A DNA stretch of 64,000 nucleotides, taken from assembly GCA_046498405.1 (NCBI GenBank), contig JAWOAS010000084.1, forward strand, positions 1 to 64,000. Direction: 5' to 3'. The position numbers and the translations under genes are program-made. Positions 1-8,509 of the stretch are shown here, one piece after another. This stretch comes from T1Sed10-49 sp046498405 (GTDB taxonomy: Bacteria > Actinomycetota > Nitriliruptoria > Euzebyales > Egibacteraceae). Position 1 is the stretch's first letter. Each line of letters opens with the position of its first letter. Under the pieces are notes generated by a model. The model did not search any database. It was not told the DNA's origin and was given only the letters and a program-made list of their open reading frames with translations.

Positions 1-61
1 TCTTGAGATCCTGGATCGCCGCGAGGGGGTTGCCTCCGAGGTCGCGCAGCACGGGGTTCAT
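1..61 (-). CDS. 5' end of an unidentified gene running off the left edge
   Basis: An ATG at 61-59 on the minus strand opens a frame that stays open to the window edge, giving 20 codons (MNPVLRDLGG, then NPLAAIQDLK). I do not recognise the family from so few residues. Codon use is GC-rich and looks coding. No good Shine-Dalgarno sequence precedes the ATG. The gene would be divergent from the sigma factor at 336. Confidence 0.4.
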   Translation of the reverse strand, partial: MNPVLRDLGGNPLAAIQDLK

Positions 62-91
62 GACGACGAAGCGTAGCCGACGCGCTTTTGG

Positions 92-117
92 GGAACCTTT
101 AAGAGTCGACGTGCGTC
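92..117 (+). promoter_or_regulatory. candidate ECF-sigma-type promoter upstream of the sigma factor gene
   Basis: GGAAC (92-96) and CGTC (114-117) are separated by 17 bases. This resembles the -35/-10 elements used by actinobacterial extracytoplasmic-function sigma factors. It would give a leader of about 210 bases before the ATG at 336. No primary-sigma-type hexamer pair was seen in the rest of 62-335. The call rests on motif resemblance only. Confidence 0.3.
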
Positions 118-335
118 AATAGGGCAGACTGAACGGTCGACAAGGCGCACCGCCGCGCCGGTGCCCGGTCCCGCCGGACGACGCCCGATGAGGCAGTCGC
201 TGCGACCGCAGGGGCGAGTGAGGATCTTGCCCCGTCGGGAACAGTGGCCCCACCGCAGGTGTTGCAACGCATGTGAACGCACGCACAAGACGACCCGCAC
301 GCACGATGCGCATGACGCGATCGGAGGCAGCAACG

Positions 336-1247
336 ATGTCGGTCCCCGAGGACCTCCTCGATCTGTACTTCTCCGAGCTCGGTAAGGTCCGTCTGCTCAC
401 CGCAGAGGACGAGATCCGGCTCGCGAAGACGATCGAGGCCGGGCGCGAGGCGTCCGCCGCGCTTGAGGAGCACGGCAGCACGCTGCCGCTGGCCGAGCGC
501 CGCGCGCTGCAGCGCCGTGAGCGCGAGGGCCAGCAGGCCTTCGACCACTTCGTCGCGGCCAACCTCCGACTCGTGGTCTCCGTCGCCGCGCAGTTCTCGA
601 AGCGCTCGACGCTCGACCTCGGTGAGCTCATCCAGGAAGGCAACCTCGGACTGCTCCGCGCCGTGGAGAAGTTCGACTGGCGCCGCGGCTACAAGTTCTC
701 GACGTACGCGACGTGGTGGATCCGTCAGGCGATCCAGCGCGGCGTCGCCGGCAGCGAGCGCACGATCCGCTTGCCGGTCGCCCTGCACGACGCGCTCGTC
801 AAGGTGCGCGCCGCGGCCGCGAGGATCGAGTCGGAGACCGGTCGCGAGCCGACCGTCGAGGAGCTCGCCTCGGCGACGAAGCTCTCCTCGGCCAAGGTCA
901 CCCGGGCGATGGAGGGCGATCACGCGATGACCTCCCTCGACCGCCCGGTCGGCTTCGACTCCGACGCGAGCGACCTCGGGGAGTTCGTCGCGGTGGCCGA
1001 GGATGCCCCCGACGACGAGGTCGTCGAGCGCACCTTCATGGAGGGCCTCTTCGACCTCGCCCGCGACCACCTCGACGAGCGCAGCTGGTACGTCCTGCAG
1101 CGCCGCTACGGCCTCGACGGCACCCAGGCGATGACCCTCGACGCCCTCGGGCGCGAGCTCGGCCTCTCCCGGGAGTCGGTGCGCAAGATCGAGAACCAGG
1201 CGCTCGTCAAGCTCCAGACCGAGCTCGGGGTCAGCGCCGCCGCCTAG
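336..1247 (+). CDS. RNA polymerase sigma factor, sigma-70 family group 2 (SigB/HrdB-like)
   Basis: The 303-residue protein directs core RNA polymerase to promoters. It opens with region 1.2 (DLLDLYFSELGKVRLLT). Region 2 follows, including the NLRLVVSVA and GELIQEGNLGLLRAVEKFD core-binding and -10 recognition segments and the melting stretch YKFSTYATWWIRQAIQR. Region 3 comes next, then region 4.2 with a helix-turn-helix near the end (LGRELGLSRESVRKIENQAL). The long region 1.1 of a primary sigma factor is absent, so this is probably an alternative or stress sigma. The ATG at 336 is preferred over in-frame codons further upstream because GGAGG lies at 323-327, 8 bases before it. A strong hairpin follows the stop. 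Confidence 0.93.
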   Translation: MSVPEDLLDLYFSELGKVRLLTAEDEIRLAKTIEAGREASAALEEHGSTLPLAERRALQRREREGQQAFDHFVAANLRLVVSVAAQFSKRSTLDLGELIQEGNLGLLRAVEKFDWRRGYKFSTYATWWIRQAIQRGVAGSERTIRLPVALHDALVKVRAAAARIESETGREPTVEELASATKLSSAKVTRAMEGDHAMTSLDRPVGFDSDASDLGEFVAVAEDAPDDEVVERTFMEGLFDLARDHLDERSWYVLQRRYGLDGTQAMTLDALGRELGLSRESVRKIENQALVKLQTELGVSAAA

Positions 1248-1263
1248 CGCCGCCCCGAGCGCT

Positions 1264-1291
1264 GACGCCCCCGGCCTCCGCCGGGGGCGTC
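1264..1291 (+). terminator. intrinsic terminator hairpin after the sigma factor gene
   Basis: A perfect 11-bp stem (1264-1274 with 1281-1291, GACGCCCCCGG and its complement) closes a 6-base loop, 16 bases after the sigma factor stop. There is no clear T tract, as is common in high-GC actinobacteria. Confidence 0.6.
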
Positions 1292-1378
1292 GTCGTCTCG
1301 TGGCAGCGTCCCGCGTGCGCACGCGGGACGCGGGCCGCTCGTCGGCCGGGCGTGGCCACCGTGGCATGCTGCGGCCCC

Positions 1379-2332
1379 GTGACTCCCCCCACAACCGCCG
1401 TCCATCGCCTGCTCGCCAGCACGACGCTCGCGGCCACCGTCGACCTGCGCGACGTCGCCTGCGACGACCGGCGCCACGGCGCGGTGGCCCGGCGCGGGCC
1501 AGGGCAGCGCGTGCGCCGGGCCGAGCCCGGACCGGCCGGCCCGCTCGTGCTCGAGGCGCACCAGCGAGCCGGCGGCACCGACCTCGAGGTCTGGGGGCCG
1601 GTGGCCACACCAGCCGAGTCCGCCGGGTCCGCGCTCGACCTCGCGGCCGCCTGGGTCGGCGGGCACGACGACGCCGGCGCGCTCGATGCGCTGGCCGCCG
1701 GCGACACGCGGGTCGCCCGTCTCCTCGCCGCGCGCGGCCCCCTGCGCCTGTCGCGGCTCCCACGCGTTGGGGAGGCCGTCGGCCGGGGGGTGCTCGGCCA
1801 GCTCGTCCAGGGTGTCGAGGCCCGCCGCTCGGCCGCGCAGCTCGTCGCCGCCCTCGCCGAGCCGACCGCGGGCGGGCTCGCGGCCTGGCCGACGCCCGAG
1901 GCGCTGCGCCACGCCCCGGAGGCGACGCTGCGGCGCTGCGGCATCTCGGGGCGTGGGGTGCGGGCGCTGCGCGCGGCCGCCGCCGAGGACGTGCGTCTGC
2001 GGACGGCCCGCGCCGAGGGCTGGGACGCGCTCGACGCGCGGCTGCGCGCCCTGCCCGGCATCGGGGCGTGGACGAGCGCCGAGGCGCGCCTGGCGCTCGG
2101 CGACGCCGACGCGGTGAGCGTCGGCGATGCGAACCTTCCCGGGCTCGTCGGGCACGTCCTCGCCGGCGACCGCGACTGCGACGACGCCGGCATGCTCGCC
2201 CTGCTCGCGCCGTTCGCCGGTCAGCGCGGCCGCGTCGTGCGCCTCATCGAGACGAGCGTGGCGCGCGGGATCGTCAGGCCGCCGACGCGCCGTGCGCCCC
2301 GGGCCGCCCTCTCGGCCCACCGGTACTGGTAG
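1379..2332 (+). CDS. DNA-3-methyladenine glycosylase II-like protein (AlkA, HhH-GPD family)
   Basis: The 317-residue protein belongs to the HhH-GPD base-excision repair superfamily, which removes alkylated bases. The C-terminal half carries the helix-hairpin-helix (ALPGIGAWTSAEARLALG). About 13 residues later comes the Gly/Asp segment VSVGDANLP, whose Asp matches the catalytic aspartate of AlkA. The N-terminal half is divergent and Ala/Arg-rich, like the AlkA N domain. The GTG at 1379 is the first plausible start; no strong ribosome-binding site is seen, so the start is uncertain. The last 59 bases overlap, tail to tail, the 3' end of the gene on the other strand (2274-3818). The family is clear; the substrate range is not. 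Confidence 0.8.
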   Translation: MTPPTTAVHRLLASTTLAATVDLRDVACDDRRHGAVARRGPGQRVRRAEPGPAGPLVLEAHQRAGGTDLEVWGPVATPAESAGSALDLAAAWVGGHDDAGALDALAAGDTRVARLLAARGPLRLSRLPRVGEAVGRGVLGQLVQGVEARRSAAQLVAALAEPTAGGLAAWPTPEALRHAPEATLRRCGISGRGVRALRAAAAEDVRLRTARAEGWDALDARLRALPGIGAWTSAEARLALGDADAVSVGDANLPGLVGHVLAGDRDCDDAGMLALLAPFAGQRGRVVRLIETSVARGIVRPPTRRAPRAALSAHRYW

Positions 2333-3818
2333 CCACGGCCACCGCGGCCTCACCGAGACGCTCGACCATCGCCCGGAAGATCACCGCGTGGAAGGGCAGC
2401 ATCGCCCACCAGTAGAGGCGACCGGCGATGCCCCGTGGGGCGAAGAGGGCGCGCTGCTCGATGCGGCTGGCGCCGTCGAGGGGGTGGATGCGCCACTCGA
2501 GCCAGGCCCGTCCCGGCAGCTTCATCTCCGCGCGCAGCCGCAGGAGGCCGAGGCGCGATCCGTCGGGCTCGCGCACGTCCTCGACGCGCCAGAAGTCGAG
2601 GGCGTCGCCGACGCGGACGACGTCGGGGTCACGGCGTCCGCGCCGCAGCCCCACCCCGCCGACGAGGTGGTCGACCCAGCCGCGCAGCGCCCACGCCCAG
2701 CGGTGCGTCGGCCAGCCGCGGTCGCCGCCGACGGCGCTGACGGCGACGAACGCCGACGCCGCGTCAGCGGCCACGGTGGTCTCCTGCTCGTCGCTGAGCA
2801 GCGTCCCGCCGGTCCACGCCGGGTCGCCGGGGTAGGGCTCGGCGGGGCTACGACCGGCGAGCTCGGCGTCGCGCCACGAGGTCTGCACCTCCCGGTCACG
2901 GACGCGCCGCAGCGCGAGGTCAAGCGCCTCGGCGTAGGGGATCGTGGGTCCCGGCACGACCTCGCGCACGTCCTCGCTGTCGGGGCGGACGACGACCTCC
3001 TGGGTGAGGCTGGCCACGAGCGGCTTGGCCACGCCGGTGGGCACCGGCGTGACGAGCCCGACCCAGTGGCTCGAGAGCTTCGGCGAGAGCACCGGGACCG
3101 GCACGACGACCCGTCGTGGCAGTCCCGCCACGCGGGCGTAGGCGCGCATCATCTCGAGGTAGGTGAGCACGTCGGGCCCACCGATGTCGTAGACGTGGTC
3201 CTCGCTGCCCTCCTCGGCGATGACGCCGACGAGGTAGCGCAGGACGTCGCGGATCGCGATCGGCTGGACGCGCGTGTGCACCCAGCGCGGCGTGACCATG
3301 ACCGGGAGCTTCTCGACGAGGTGGCGCAGCATCTCGAAGGACGCCGAGCCGGAGCCGATGATGACCGCGGCGCGCAGGACGGTGACCGGCGTCGCGCCGG
3401 CGAGGAGGATGTCGCCGACCTCCGCGCGGCTGCGCAGGTGCTCGGAGGAGCCCGCGTCGACCTCGCCGAGGCCGCCGAGGTAGACGATCCTTCGCACCCC
3501 CGCCCGCTCGGCGCTCTGGGCCACGCGCAGGGCGATGCGTCGGTCGAGCGCGGCGAAGTCGAGACCACCGCCGCGGCTGCCCATCGAGTGCACGAGGTGG
3601 TAGACGACGTCGACGTCGTCGAAGGCCTCGGCGACGCCCTGCCCGGTGGCGAGGTCGCCGGCGACGACCTCGACGTCGCGCGCCCACGGCAGCCCGTCGA
3701 CCTTGCCCGGGGTGCGCACGAGGCAGCGCACGAGGTAGCCGGCCTCGAGTAGGCGGGGCACGAGCCGGCCGCCGACGTAACCGGTGGCACCGAGGATGAG
3801 GACGCGTTGGGCTGGCAT
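2274..3818 (-). CDS. NAD(P)-binding epimerase-like protein with C-terminal DUF2867
   Basis: The 514-residue protein begins with a Rossmann fold (RVLILGATGYVGGRLVPRLL) of the atypical short-chain dehydrogenase/NmrA-like kind. It continues with YHLVHSMGS and IVYLGGLGE strands typical of this family. The last 170 residues or so (TGGTLLSDEQE onward to MLPFHAVIFRAM) match the DUF2867 domain often fused to such proteins. The reaction is unknown. The start at 3818 (MPAQRVLILG) places the first strand at the N-terminus; an in-frame ATG 11 codons upstream adds only a low-complexity leader. The 3' end converges on and overlaps the AlkA-like gene by 59 bases. Confidence 0.85.
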   Translation of the reverse strand: MPAQRVLILGATGYVGGRLVPRLLEAGYLVRCLVRTPGKVDGLPWARDVEVVAGDLATGQGVAEAFDDVDVVYHLVHSMGSRGGGLDFAALDRRIALRVAQSAERAGVRRIVYLGGLGEVDAGSSEHLRSRAEVGDILLAGATPVTVLRAAVIIGSGSASFEMLRHLVEKLPVMVTPRWVHTRVQPIAIRDVLRYLVGVIAEEGSEDHVYDIGGPDVLTYLEMMRAYARVAGLPRRVVVPVPVLSPKLSSHWVGLVTPVPTGVAKPLVASLTQEVVVRPDSEDVREVVPGPTIPYAEALDLALRRVRDREVQTSWRDAELAGRSPAEPYPGDPAWTGGTLLSDEQETTVAADAASAFVAVSAVGGDRGWPTHRWAWALRGWVDHLVGGVGLRRGRRDPDVVRVGDALDFWRVEDVREPDGSRLGLLRLRAEMKLPGRAWLEWRIHPLDGASRIEQRALFAPRGIAGRLYWWAMLPFHAVIFRAMVERLGEAAVAVATSTGGPRGRPGAHGASAA

Positions 3819-3916
3819 GGCCCGACGGTACCCGCGGCCGGCCGCCGCCATCCCTGTCGGGGGCGCGCCCCCGACCCGCGCGACGCGGTGGTTTCGCGGC
3901 GGTCCGCGCGGCTACC

Positions 3917-4321
3917 ATGACCGCGATGCTTCCCGATCACTACCAGGCGCTGGGAGTGCGCCCGGACGCCTCCCCTGAGGAGGTCCGCGCGGCCTACCTG
4001 CGGCTCATGCGCGCCTCCCACCCCGACGCCCGCCCCGACGACCCACGGGCCGAGCAGCGCGCCCGCCAGGCCAACGTCGCCTGGGAGGTGCTCGGCGACA
4101 GCGCCCGACGCGCCGCCTACGACCGCCTGCGCACCGTGCGCGCGGCCGGCGAGGAGGTGCGCGGGGACCGGGTCAGCCGCCGACGCGGCGACGCGACGGT
4201 CACGACGGTCGCCTACAACGCCGAGCGCGAGCGCTACCGCGAGGTCGTCAGCCGCGCCTCACTGCGCTTCGGCATCGGCGCGTTCGCGGCCGGGCTGCTC
4301 TTCCTCCTCGCGCTGGGCTGA
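3917..4321 (+). CDS. small membrane-anchored J-domain protein
   Basis: The 134-residue protein has an N-terminal J domain (YQALGVRPDASPEEVRAAYL, then the HPD tripeptide in SHPDARP, ending with the NVAWEVLGD and AAYDRL helices). The J domain stimulates Hsp70 ATPase activity. After about 40 polar residues it ends in one hydrophobic segment (FGIGAFAAGLLFLLALG), probably a tail anchor facing the cytoplasm. It lacks the Gly/Phe and zinc-finger regions of DnaJ, so it is not the general DnaJ. A second ATG four codons in is an alternative start. It is divergent from the gene at 2274-3818. Confidence 0.82.
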   Translation: MTAMLPDHYQALGVRPDASPEEVRAAYLRLMRASHPDARPDDPRAEQRARQANVAWEVLGDSARRAAYDRLRTVRAAGEEVRGDRVSRRRGDATVTTVAYNAERERYREVVSRASLRFGIGAFAAGLLFLLALG

Positions 4322-4329
4322 CCGGGGAC

Positions 4330-4842
4330 TCACGGCCCGCCGGGCTCGAGCTCGGCTGCGAGGCGCTCCGCGGCGGCCACGAAGGCCTCCGACCAGGCGT
4401 CGCGCCCGGCCGGGTCGGCCATCGCCTCCTCCGCGACGTCCTCGCGCAGGGCCGGGGGCACCGACCGCGCGCTCTCGGCGGCCACGCCCACCGCGCGGCG
4501 CCGGTCGCCCCGCCCGCTGGTGAACTCACCCGGACGGGCGACGGCGACGACGACGAGGTCGGCCTGCCAGGCCTCGCGCAGCAGACGCCCACCGCGCTGG
4601 GCCTCCCCCTCCCCCGCCTGCGGGCTCTCGTAGGCCAGCGCCACGGCGTCCCAGCCGTGGGCGGCGAGCTCGGAGAAGGCGGTGGCCACCCTCTCGTCGA
4701 GGATCCCCGCGGGATCGAGGACGACGTCGTCGGGGCCGCGGGGCGGCGGGTCGAGGTCGGCCTCGGGCTCGCGTCCGAGCAGGAGCACCGCGAGCACCGC
4801 CGCGGCCACGACGACCGGCAGCAGCAGCCGCCGGGGCGTCAT
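4330..4842 (-). CDS. membrane-anchored protein with weak TPM-domain resemblance
   Basis: The 170-residue protein has one N-terminal hydrophobic segment (LLLPVVVAAAVLAVLLLG) and a soluble, presumably extracytoplasmic domain. The stretch VLDPAGILDERVATAF resembles the opening of TPM domains (phosphatase or repair-associated proteins), and the DLVVVAVARPGEF strand fits that fold. I cannot assign a function. Its start overlaps the stop of the upstream exonuclease gene by 4 bases (ATGA), so the two are probably translated together. Confidence 0.65.
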   Translation of the reverse strand: MTPRRLLLPVVVAAAVLAVLLLGREPEADLDPPPRGPDDVVLDPAGILDERVATAFSELAAHGWDAVALAYESPQAGEGEAQRGGRLLREAWQADLVVVAVARPGEFTSGRGDRRRAVGVAAESARSVPPALREDVAEEAMADPAGRDAWSEAFVAAAERLAAELEPGGP

Positions 4843-5702
4843 GCCCGCGCCTCGAGGAATCGTGCGAGGGCCCCCTCGAGTCGCCGCTCGGCGGCGAGGG
4901 TGGCCAGCGCGTCGTCATCGCCGGGGCCGTCCTCGACGATGAGCGCGACGTCACGGCGCACCGGCACGACCTCACGCATCGCCGCGAGGTAGCCGGAGGC
5001 CTCCGTGAGGCGCTGGCCTAGGCGGGCGCTGAGCCCGTCGGCCGCGGCGAGGACGCCGTCGAGGTCGCCGAAGCGCGTGACGAGGTCCCGGGCGGTCCTC
5101 TCCCCCACGCCGCGCACACCCGGCAGCCCGTCGGAGGGGTCGCCGCGCAGCGCGGCGTAGTCGGCGTAGCGCGCCGGGGGCACACCGTGGCGCTCGAGGA
5201 CCGCGCCCTCGTCGTAGACCTTGAGCTGGCTGACCCCACGCTCGGTGAAGAGCACGCGCACGACCGGGCCGCCGTCGTCGACGAGTTGGAGGAGGTCGCG
5301 GTCACCGGTGAGCACCTCGACATGGTCAGCCGCGTCGGCGGAGGCCACGAGCGCGGCGATCGCGTCGTCGGCCTCCCAGCCGGCGGCGTAGGCCACCTGC
5401 TCGCCGGCGGCGGCGAGGAGCTCGCGCAACAACGCGAACTGCGCGAGGAGCTCGGGCGGCGGCTGGGGCCGCTCGGCCTTGTAGCCCAGCCAGGCCGCGA
5501 CGCGTGCGGCGGGGCGCTCGGCGTCGTCGAGGACGTGGACGAGGACGTCGGGACGGCGGTCGGCGCGCACCCGCGCGACCATGTCGAGGTAACCGCGCAC
5601 CGCGCCGACCGGCCGGCCGGCGTCGTCGCGGATCGACGACGGCAGGGCGTGGAAGGCCCGGTAGAGCAGGCTCGAGACGTCGAGGAGGAGGTGGTCGGTC
5701 AT
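4839..5702 (-). CDS. 5'-3' exonuclease (FEN-like, Pol I N-terminal domain family)
   Basis: The 287-residue stand-alone homologue of the 5'-nuclease domain of DNA polymerase I probably processes flaps or RNA primers. It shows the N-terminal LLLDVSSLLYRAFHAL metal-binding strand. The acidic GWEADDAIAALV and VEVLTGDRDLLQLV motifs come next. The helix-hairpin-helix DNA-binding segment GDPSDGLPGVRGVGERTA follows. The acidic residues that bind the two metal ions are present by eye. The length is usual for the actinobacterial family. It is first in a two-gene unit with the membrane protein at 4330. Confidence 0.92.
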   Translation of the reverse strand: MTDHLLLDVSSLLYRAFHALPSSIRDDAGRPVGAVRGYLDMVARVRADRRPDVLVHVLDDAERPAARVAAWLGYKAERPQPPPELLAQFALLRELLAAAGEQVAYAAGWEADDAIAALVASADAADHVEVLTGDRDLLQLVDDGGPVVRVLFTERGVSQLKVYDEGAVLERHGVPPARYADYAALRGDPSDGLPGVRGVGERTARDLVTRFGDLDGVLAAADGLSARLGQRLTEASGYLAAMREVVPVRRDVALIVEDGPGDDDALATLAAERRLEGALARFLEARA

Positions 5703-5771
5703 CGCCAGGGCAGGATAGTCTGCTCCGCCGCGCCCCCGCGGCGCGACGACGACGAGACCTGGAGGACCACC

Positions 5772-6503
5772 GTGACAACCTCGCTCGCCTGGATCACCGG
5801 CGCGTCATCGGGGATCGGCGCGGCGCTCGCCCGCACCGTGCCGCTGCCCGACCCCCACGTCATCGACCTGTCGCGCTCAGGTGGCACGCCCGGCACCGAG
5901 CACGTGCCCGCCGACCTCGCCACGCCGGAGGGCTGGCGCGCCGTGGCCGCGCACTTCGCCGAGCGCCTCGCGAGCTTCGAGGGCGAGCGGGTCGCCCTCG
6001 TCCACGCCGCCGGCACGCTCACGCCGATCGGCTTCGCCGGGGAGGTCGATGACCACGCCTACGAGCACAACGTCGTGCTGAACTCCGCCGCGCCGCAGGT
6101 GCTCGGTCATGCCTTCATCCGCGCGGTGCGCGACGCGGGCTTTGACGGTCGCGCCGACCTCGTCATCCTCTCGAGCGGCGCGGCGCGCAAGCCCTACCCG
6201 GGCTGGTCGAGCTACTCGGCCGGCAAGGCCGCCGTCGACGCATGGGTCCGCGCGGTCGGGCAGGAGCAGGACCTGCGCGGGGGGCGGATCCGCGTGATCT
6301 CGGCGACCCCCGGCACCGTGGCCACGCCGATGCAGGCCGAGATCAGGGAGACGCCCGAGGAGCAGTTCCCGGCGCGCCAGAAGTTCATCGAGCTCTACGA
6401 GTCCGGCTCGTTGCGCGACCCCGACGACGCCGCGACGGCCCTGTGGGGGCTGCTCGACGACGACCTCGACAACGGCGCCATCGTCGACATCCGGGACCGC
6501 TAG
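5772..6503 (+). CDS. short-chain dehydrogenase/reductase
   Basis: The 243-residue classical SDR has the cofactor motif TGASSGIG near the N-terminus, a serine in VILSSGAA and the catalytic YSAGK. The HAAGT strand is the usual NNAG position, here with Ala. It resembles the YueD/sepiapterin reductase branch, but the substrate cannot be read from the sequence. The GTG start at 5772 is set by GGAGG at 5761-5765. The stop shares the tetranucleotide CTAG with the stop of the convergent formyltransferase gene, so the two coding regions overlap by 4 bases. Confidence 0.9.
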   Translation: MTTSLAWITGASSGIGAALARTVPLPDPHVIDLSRSGGTPGTEHVPADLATPEGWRAVAAHFAERLASFEGERVALVHAAGTLTPIGFAGEVDDHAYEHNVVLNSAAPQVLGHAFIRAVRDAGFDGRADLVILSSGAARKPYPGWSSYSAGKAAVDAWVRAVGQEQDLRGGRIRVISATPGTVATPMQAEIRETPEEQFPARQKFIELYESGSLRDPDDAATALWGLLDDDLDNGAIVDIRDR

Positions 6504-7471
6504 CGCGCGGTCTGCCCTCCGGCTGGCGGCTCGCCGAAGGCGAGCAGGGTCCGCGAGGGACCCGGCTCGACCGCGCCGACGTCGAGCCGGGCCGCGCGCA
6601 CCCAGCGGTCGCGGCACGCCAGGGCCACGCGGCCCTCGTCGAGATCGACGACCCCGCCGGCCGCCTCGCCGTCGTCCCGGCGCGGGCCGATCCGCGGGTG
6701 CCCGCACCGCGCGGACGCCGCGAGGCCGGTCACCGCGGCGCCCGGCGCGGGGCTCACCGCCCGCAGCAGCCGCGCGGCCTCGGCCGCGCGCAGCCGCGCG
6801 GGGTCGAGCAGCACCGCGGTGCCAGCCGGCGGGCACGACGTCGCCGCGGCCTCGTCCTGGGCCTGCCCCGCGAGGTGCTCGCCCGCGGCCAGGGCGGTGA
6901 GACGCTCGCCCGCGAGCGCGCCGAGCCGCGCGCCCGCGCGCGCGAGCACCGCGCCGCGATCGTCGTCCTCGCCGACGGCCACCGCCCCCCGGGCCAGGAC
7001 CGGCCCGTCGTCGAGGCCCGGGGTCATCTCGTGGACGCTGCACCCCACCTCTCGCGCGCCGGCCAGCAGCTGCCAGGTGACCGGGTCGGCGCCGCGCCAG
7101 GCCGGCAGCGCCGAGGGGTGGAGGTTCCACCAGCCGTGCGCGGGCACGGCCAGCGCCGCGCGGCCGATGCGCTCGGCCCAGCAGCCCACGACGACGACGT
7201 CGAGCGGGCCGTGGCGCGCGACCCGCGCCTCGAGCGGGCCCTGCCCCGGCCCGGCGACGGCCTCGACGGGGAGCCCGTGCGCGCGGGCGAGGTCGGCGAC
7301 AGGTCCGGGCCCGGGGGTGAGCACCGCCCGGGGGCGCAGGTGCCCCAGCAGGGCGGCGAGGGCGGCTGCGCCCATCGCGCCCTGCCCGAGGAAAAGCCAC
7401 GCGGGCCCCGCTGGCGGGGCCGCGCCGCCGGCCTCATCGGCTGCCGTGACCACCTCAGCACTCCTCGCCAT
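6500..7471 (-). CDS. formyltransferase family protein (methionyl-tRNA formyltransferase-like)
   Basis: The 323-residue protein has an N-terminal formyltransferase fold. Its key segment is NLHPSALPAWRGADPVTW, matching the N-x-H of the active site. About 30 residues on, TPGLDDGPVL holds the catalytic Asp. The C-terminal part fits the Fmt-like OB domain (VVDLDEGRVALACRDRWV). It departs from canonical Fmt (HPS instead of the usual HAS, short N-terminus), so it may act on another amine, for example a sugar, or be a second Fmt. The start ATG at 7471 begins MARSAEVV; earlier ATGs add a low-complexity leader. It is divergent from ppk2. Confidence 0.78.
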   Translation of the reverse strand: MARSAEVVTAADEAGGAAPPAGPAWLFLGQGAMGAAALAALLGHLRPRAVLTPGPGPVADLARAHGLPVEAVAGPGQGPLEARVARHGPLDVVVVGCWAERIGRAALAVPAHGWWNLHPSALPAWRGADPVTWQLLAGAREVGCSVHEMTPGLDDGPVLARGAVAVGEDDDRGAVLARAGARLGALAGERLTALAAGEHLAGQAQDEAAATSCPPAGTAVLLDPARLRAAEAARLLRAVSPAPGAAVTGLAASARCGHPRIGPRRDDGEAAGGVVDLDEGRVALACRDRWVRAARLDVGAVEPGPSRTLLAFGEPPAGGQTAR

Positions 7472-7547
7472 CGCTGCGTCGACGCCGTGCCCATCCTGCC
7501 GCGGCAGGCCATGCGCCCCTGGCCCAGGGCCGGTCGGCCCCTCGTGC

Positions 7548-7576
7548 TTGACGCGCGGCGACCGTGGGGGCAGGGT
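7548..7576 (+). promoter_or_regulatory. candidate sigma-70-type promoter for ppk2
   Basis: TTGACG (7548-7553), a 17-base spacer and CAGGGT (7571-7576) precede the PPK2 gene, giving an expected leader of about 22-25 bases. The -35 is near-consensus and the -10 keeps the A and final T. Confidence 0.4.
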
Positions 7577-7605
7577 CGGCCCCAACCGTGCGGAGAGGAG
7601 CGGCG

Positions 7606-8469
7606 ATGACCACGCTTGAGCTCAACGAGATCGAGGACCTCGTCACGAACAAGAAGGGCCGGATCAAGAAGAGCCTCTACGAGGAGAAGCTGCGCGAGCT
7701 CCAGGTCGAGCTCGTCAAGCTCCAGGAATGGGTCAAGGCCGAGGGCAAGCGCGTCGTCGTGATCTTCGAGGGCCGCGACGCCGCCGGCAAGGGCGGGGCG
7801 ATCAAGCGCATCACCGCGGTGACCAACCCCCGGATCGTGCGCACCGTCGCGCTGGGCACGCCGACCGAGCGCGAGAAGACCCAGTGGTACTTCCAGCGCT
7901 ACGTCCCCCACCTGCCCGCCGGCGGGGAGATCGTCCTCTTCGACCGCTCCTGGTACAACCGTGCCGGCGTCGAGTGGGTCATGGGCTTCTGCGACGAGGA
8001 CCAGTACCGCGAGTTCATGCGCTCCTGCCCGGAGTTCGAGCGCATGCTCGTGCGCTCGGGCACCCACCTCGTCAAGTACTGGTTCAGCGTCTCCGACACC
8101 GAGCAGGAGCGCCGCTTCCAGGCCCGGGTCGACGACCCCACCAAGCGCTGGAAGCTCAGCCCCATGGACCTCGAGTCGCGCCGCAAGTGGGTGGACTTCT
8201 CGAAGGCCAAGGACGAGATGTTCGCCCACACCGACATCAAGCAGGCGCCCTGGTACGTCGTGCAGGCCGACGACAAGCGCCGGGCGCGCCTCAACTGCAT
8301 CTCCCACCTCCTGTCGCTGTTCGACTACGAGGACCTCACCCCCGCGCCGTTCGAGCTCGATGAGCGCCCGCCGCCGCAGGCCTACGTCCGCCCGCCGATG
8401 CACGAGCAGACCTTCGTGCCCGACGTCGCGCCCGAGCTCGTCGGCGACGACGAGGCCGACCAGGACTAG
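7606..8469 (+). CDS. ppk2: polyphosphate kinase 2 (PPK2)
   Basis: The 287-residue protein transfers phosphate between polyphosphate and nucleotides. The Walker A motif is GRDAAGKGG, the lid region follows, and Walker B is VLFDRSWYNR. The single-domain length and the GTPTEREKTQWYFQRY segment match class I PPK2, which phosphorylates ADP or GDP. The class call is inference. The ATG at 7606 follows a purine-rich GGAGAGGAG. The neighbouring TetR gene starts 40 bases downstream on the same strand and may be cotranscribed. Confidence 0.94.
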   Translation: MTTLELNEIEDLVTNKKGRIKKSLYEEKLRELQVELVKLQEWVKAEGKRVVVIFEGRDAAGKGGAIKRITAVTNPRIVRTVALGTPTEREKTQWYFQRYVPHLPAGGEIVLFDRSWYNRAGVEWVMGFCDEDQYREFMRSCPEFERMLVRSGTHLVKYWFSVSDTEQERRFQARVDDPTKRWKLSPMDLESRRKWVDFSKAKDEMFAHTDIKQAPWYVVQADDKRRARLNCISHLLSLFDYEDLTPAPFELDERPPPQAYVRPPMHEQTFVPDVAPELVGDDEADQD

Positions 8470-8509
8470 CCACCGCCACGGGCGAGGGCGCGGGAGGGAC
8501 GGCCAGGAC

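Noticed and set aside
91..119. Minus-strand promoter (TTGACG at 119-114) for the left-edge gene
   Set aside because: The hexamer 17 bases downstream is GTTCCC, not -10-like; the same bases fit an ECF promoter on the plus strand better.
713..1378. Upstream extension of the AlkA-like frame through the sigma factor gene
   Set aside because: The frame is open for 222 codons before the GTG at 1379, but it is a shadow of the sigma gene with Arg-rich nonsense composition.
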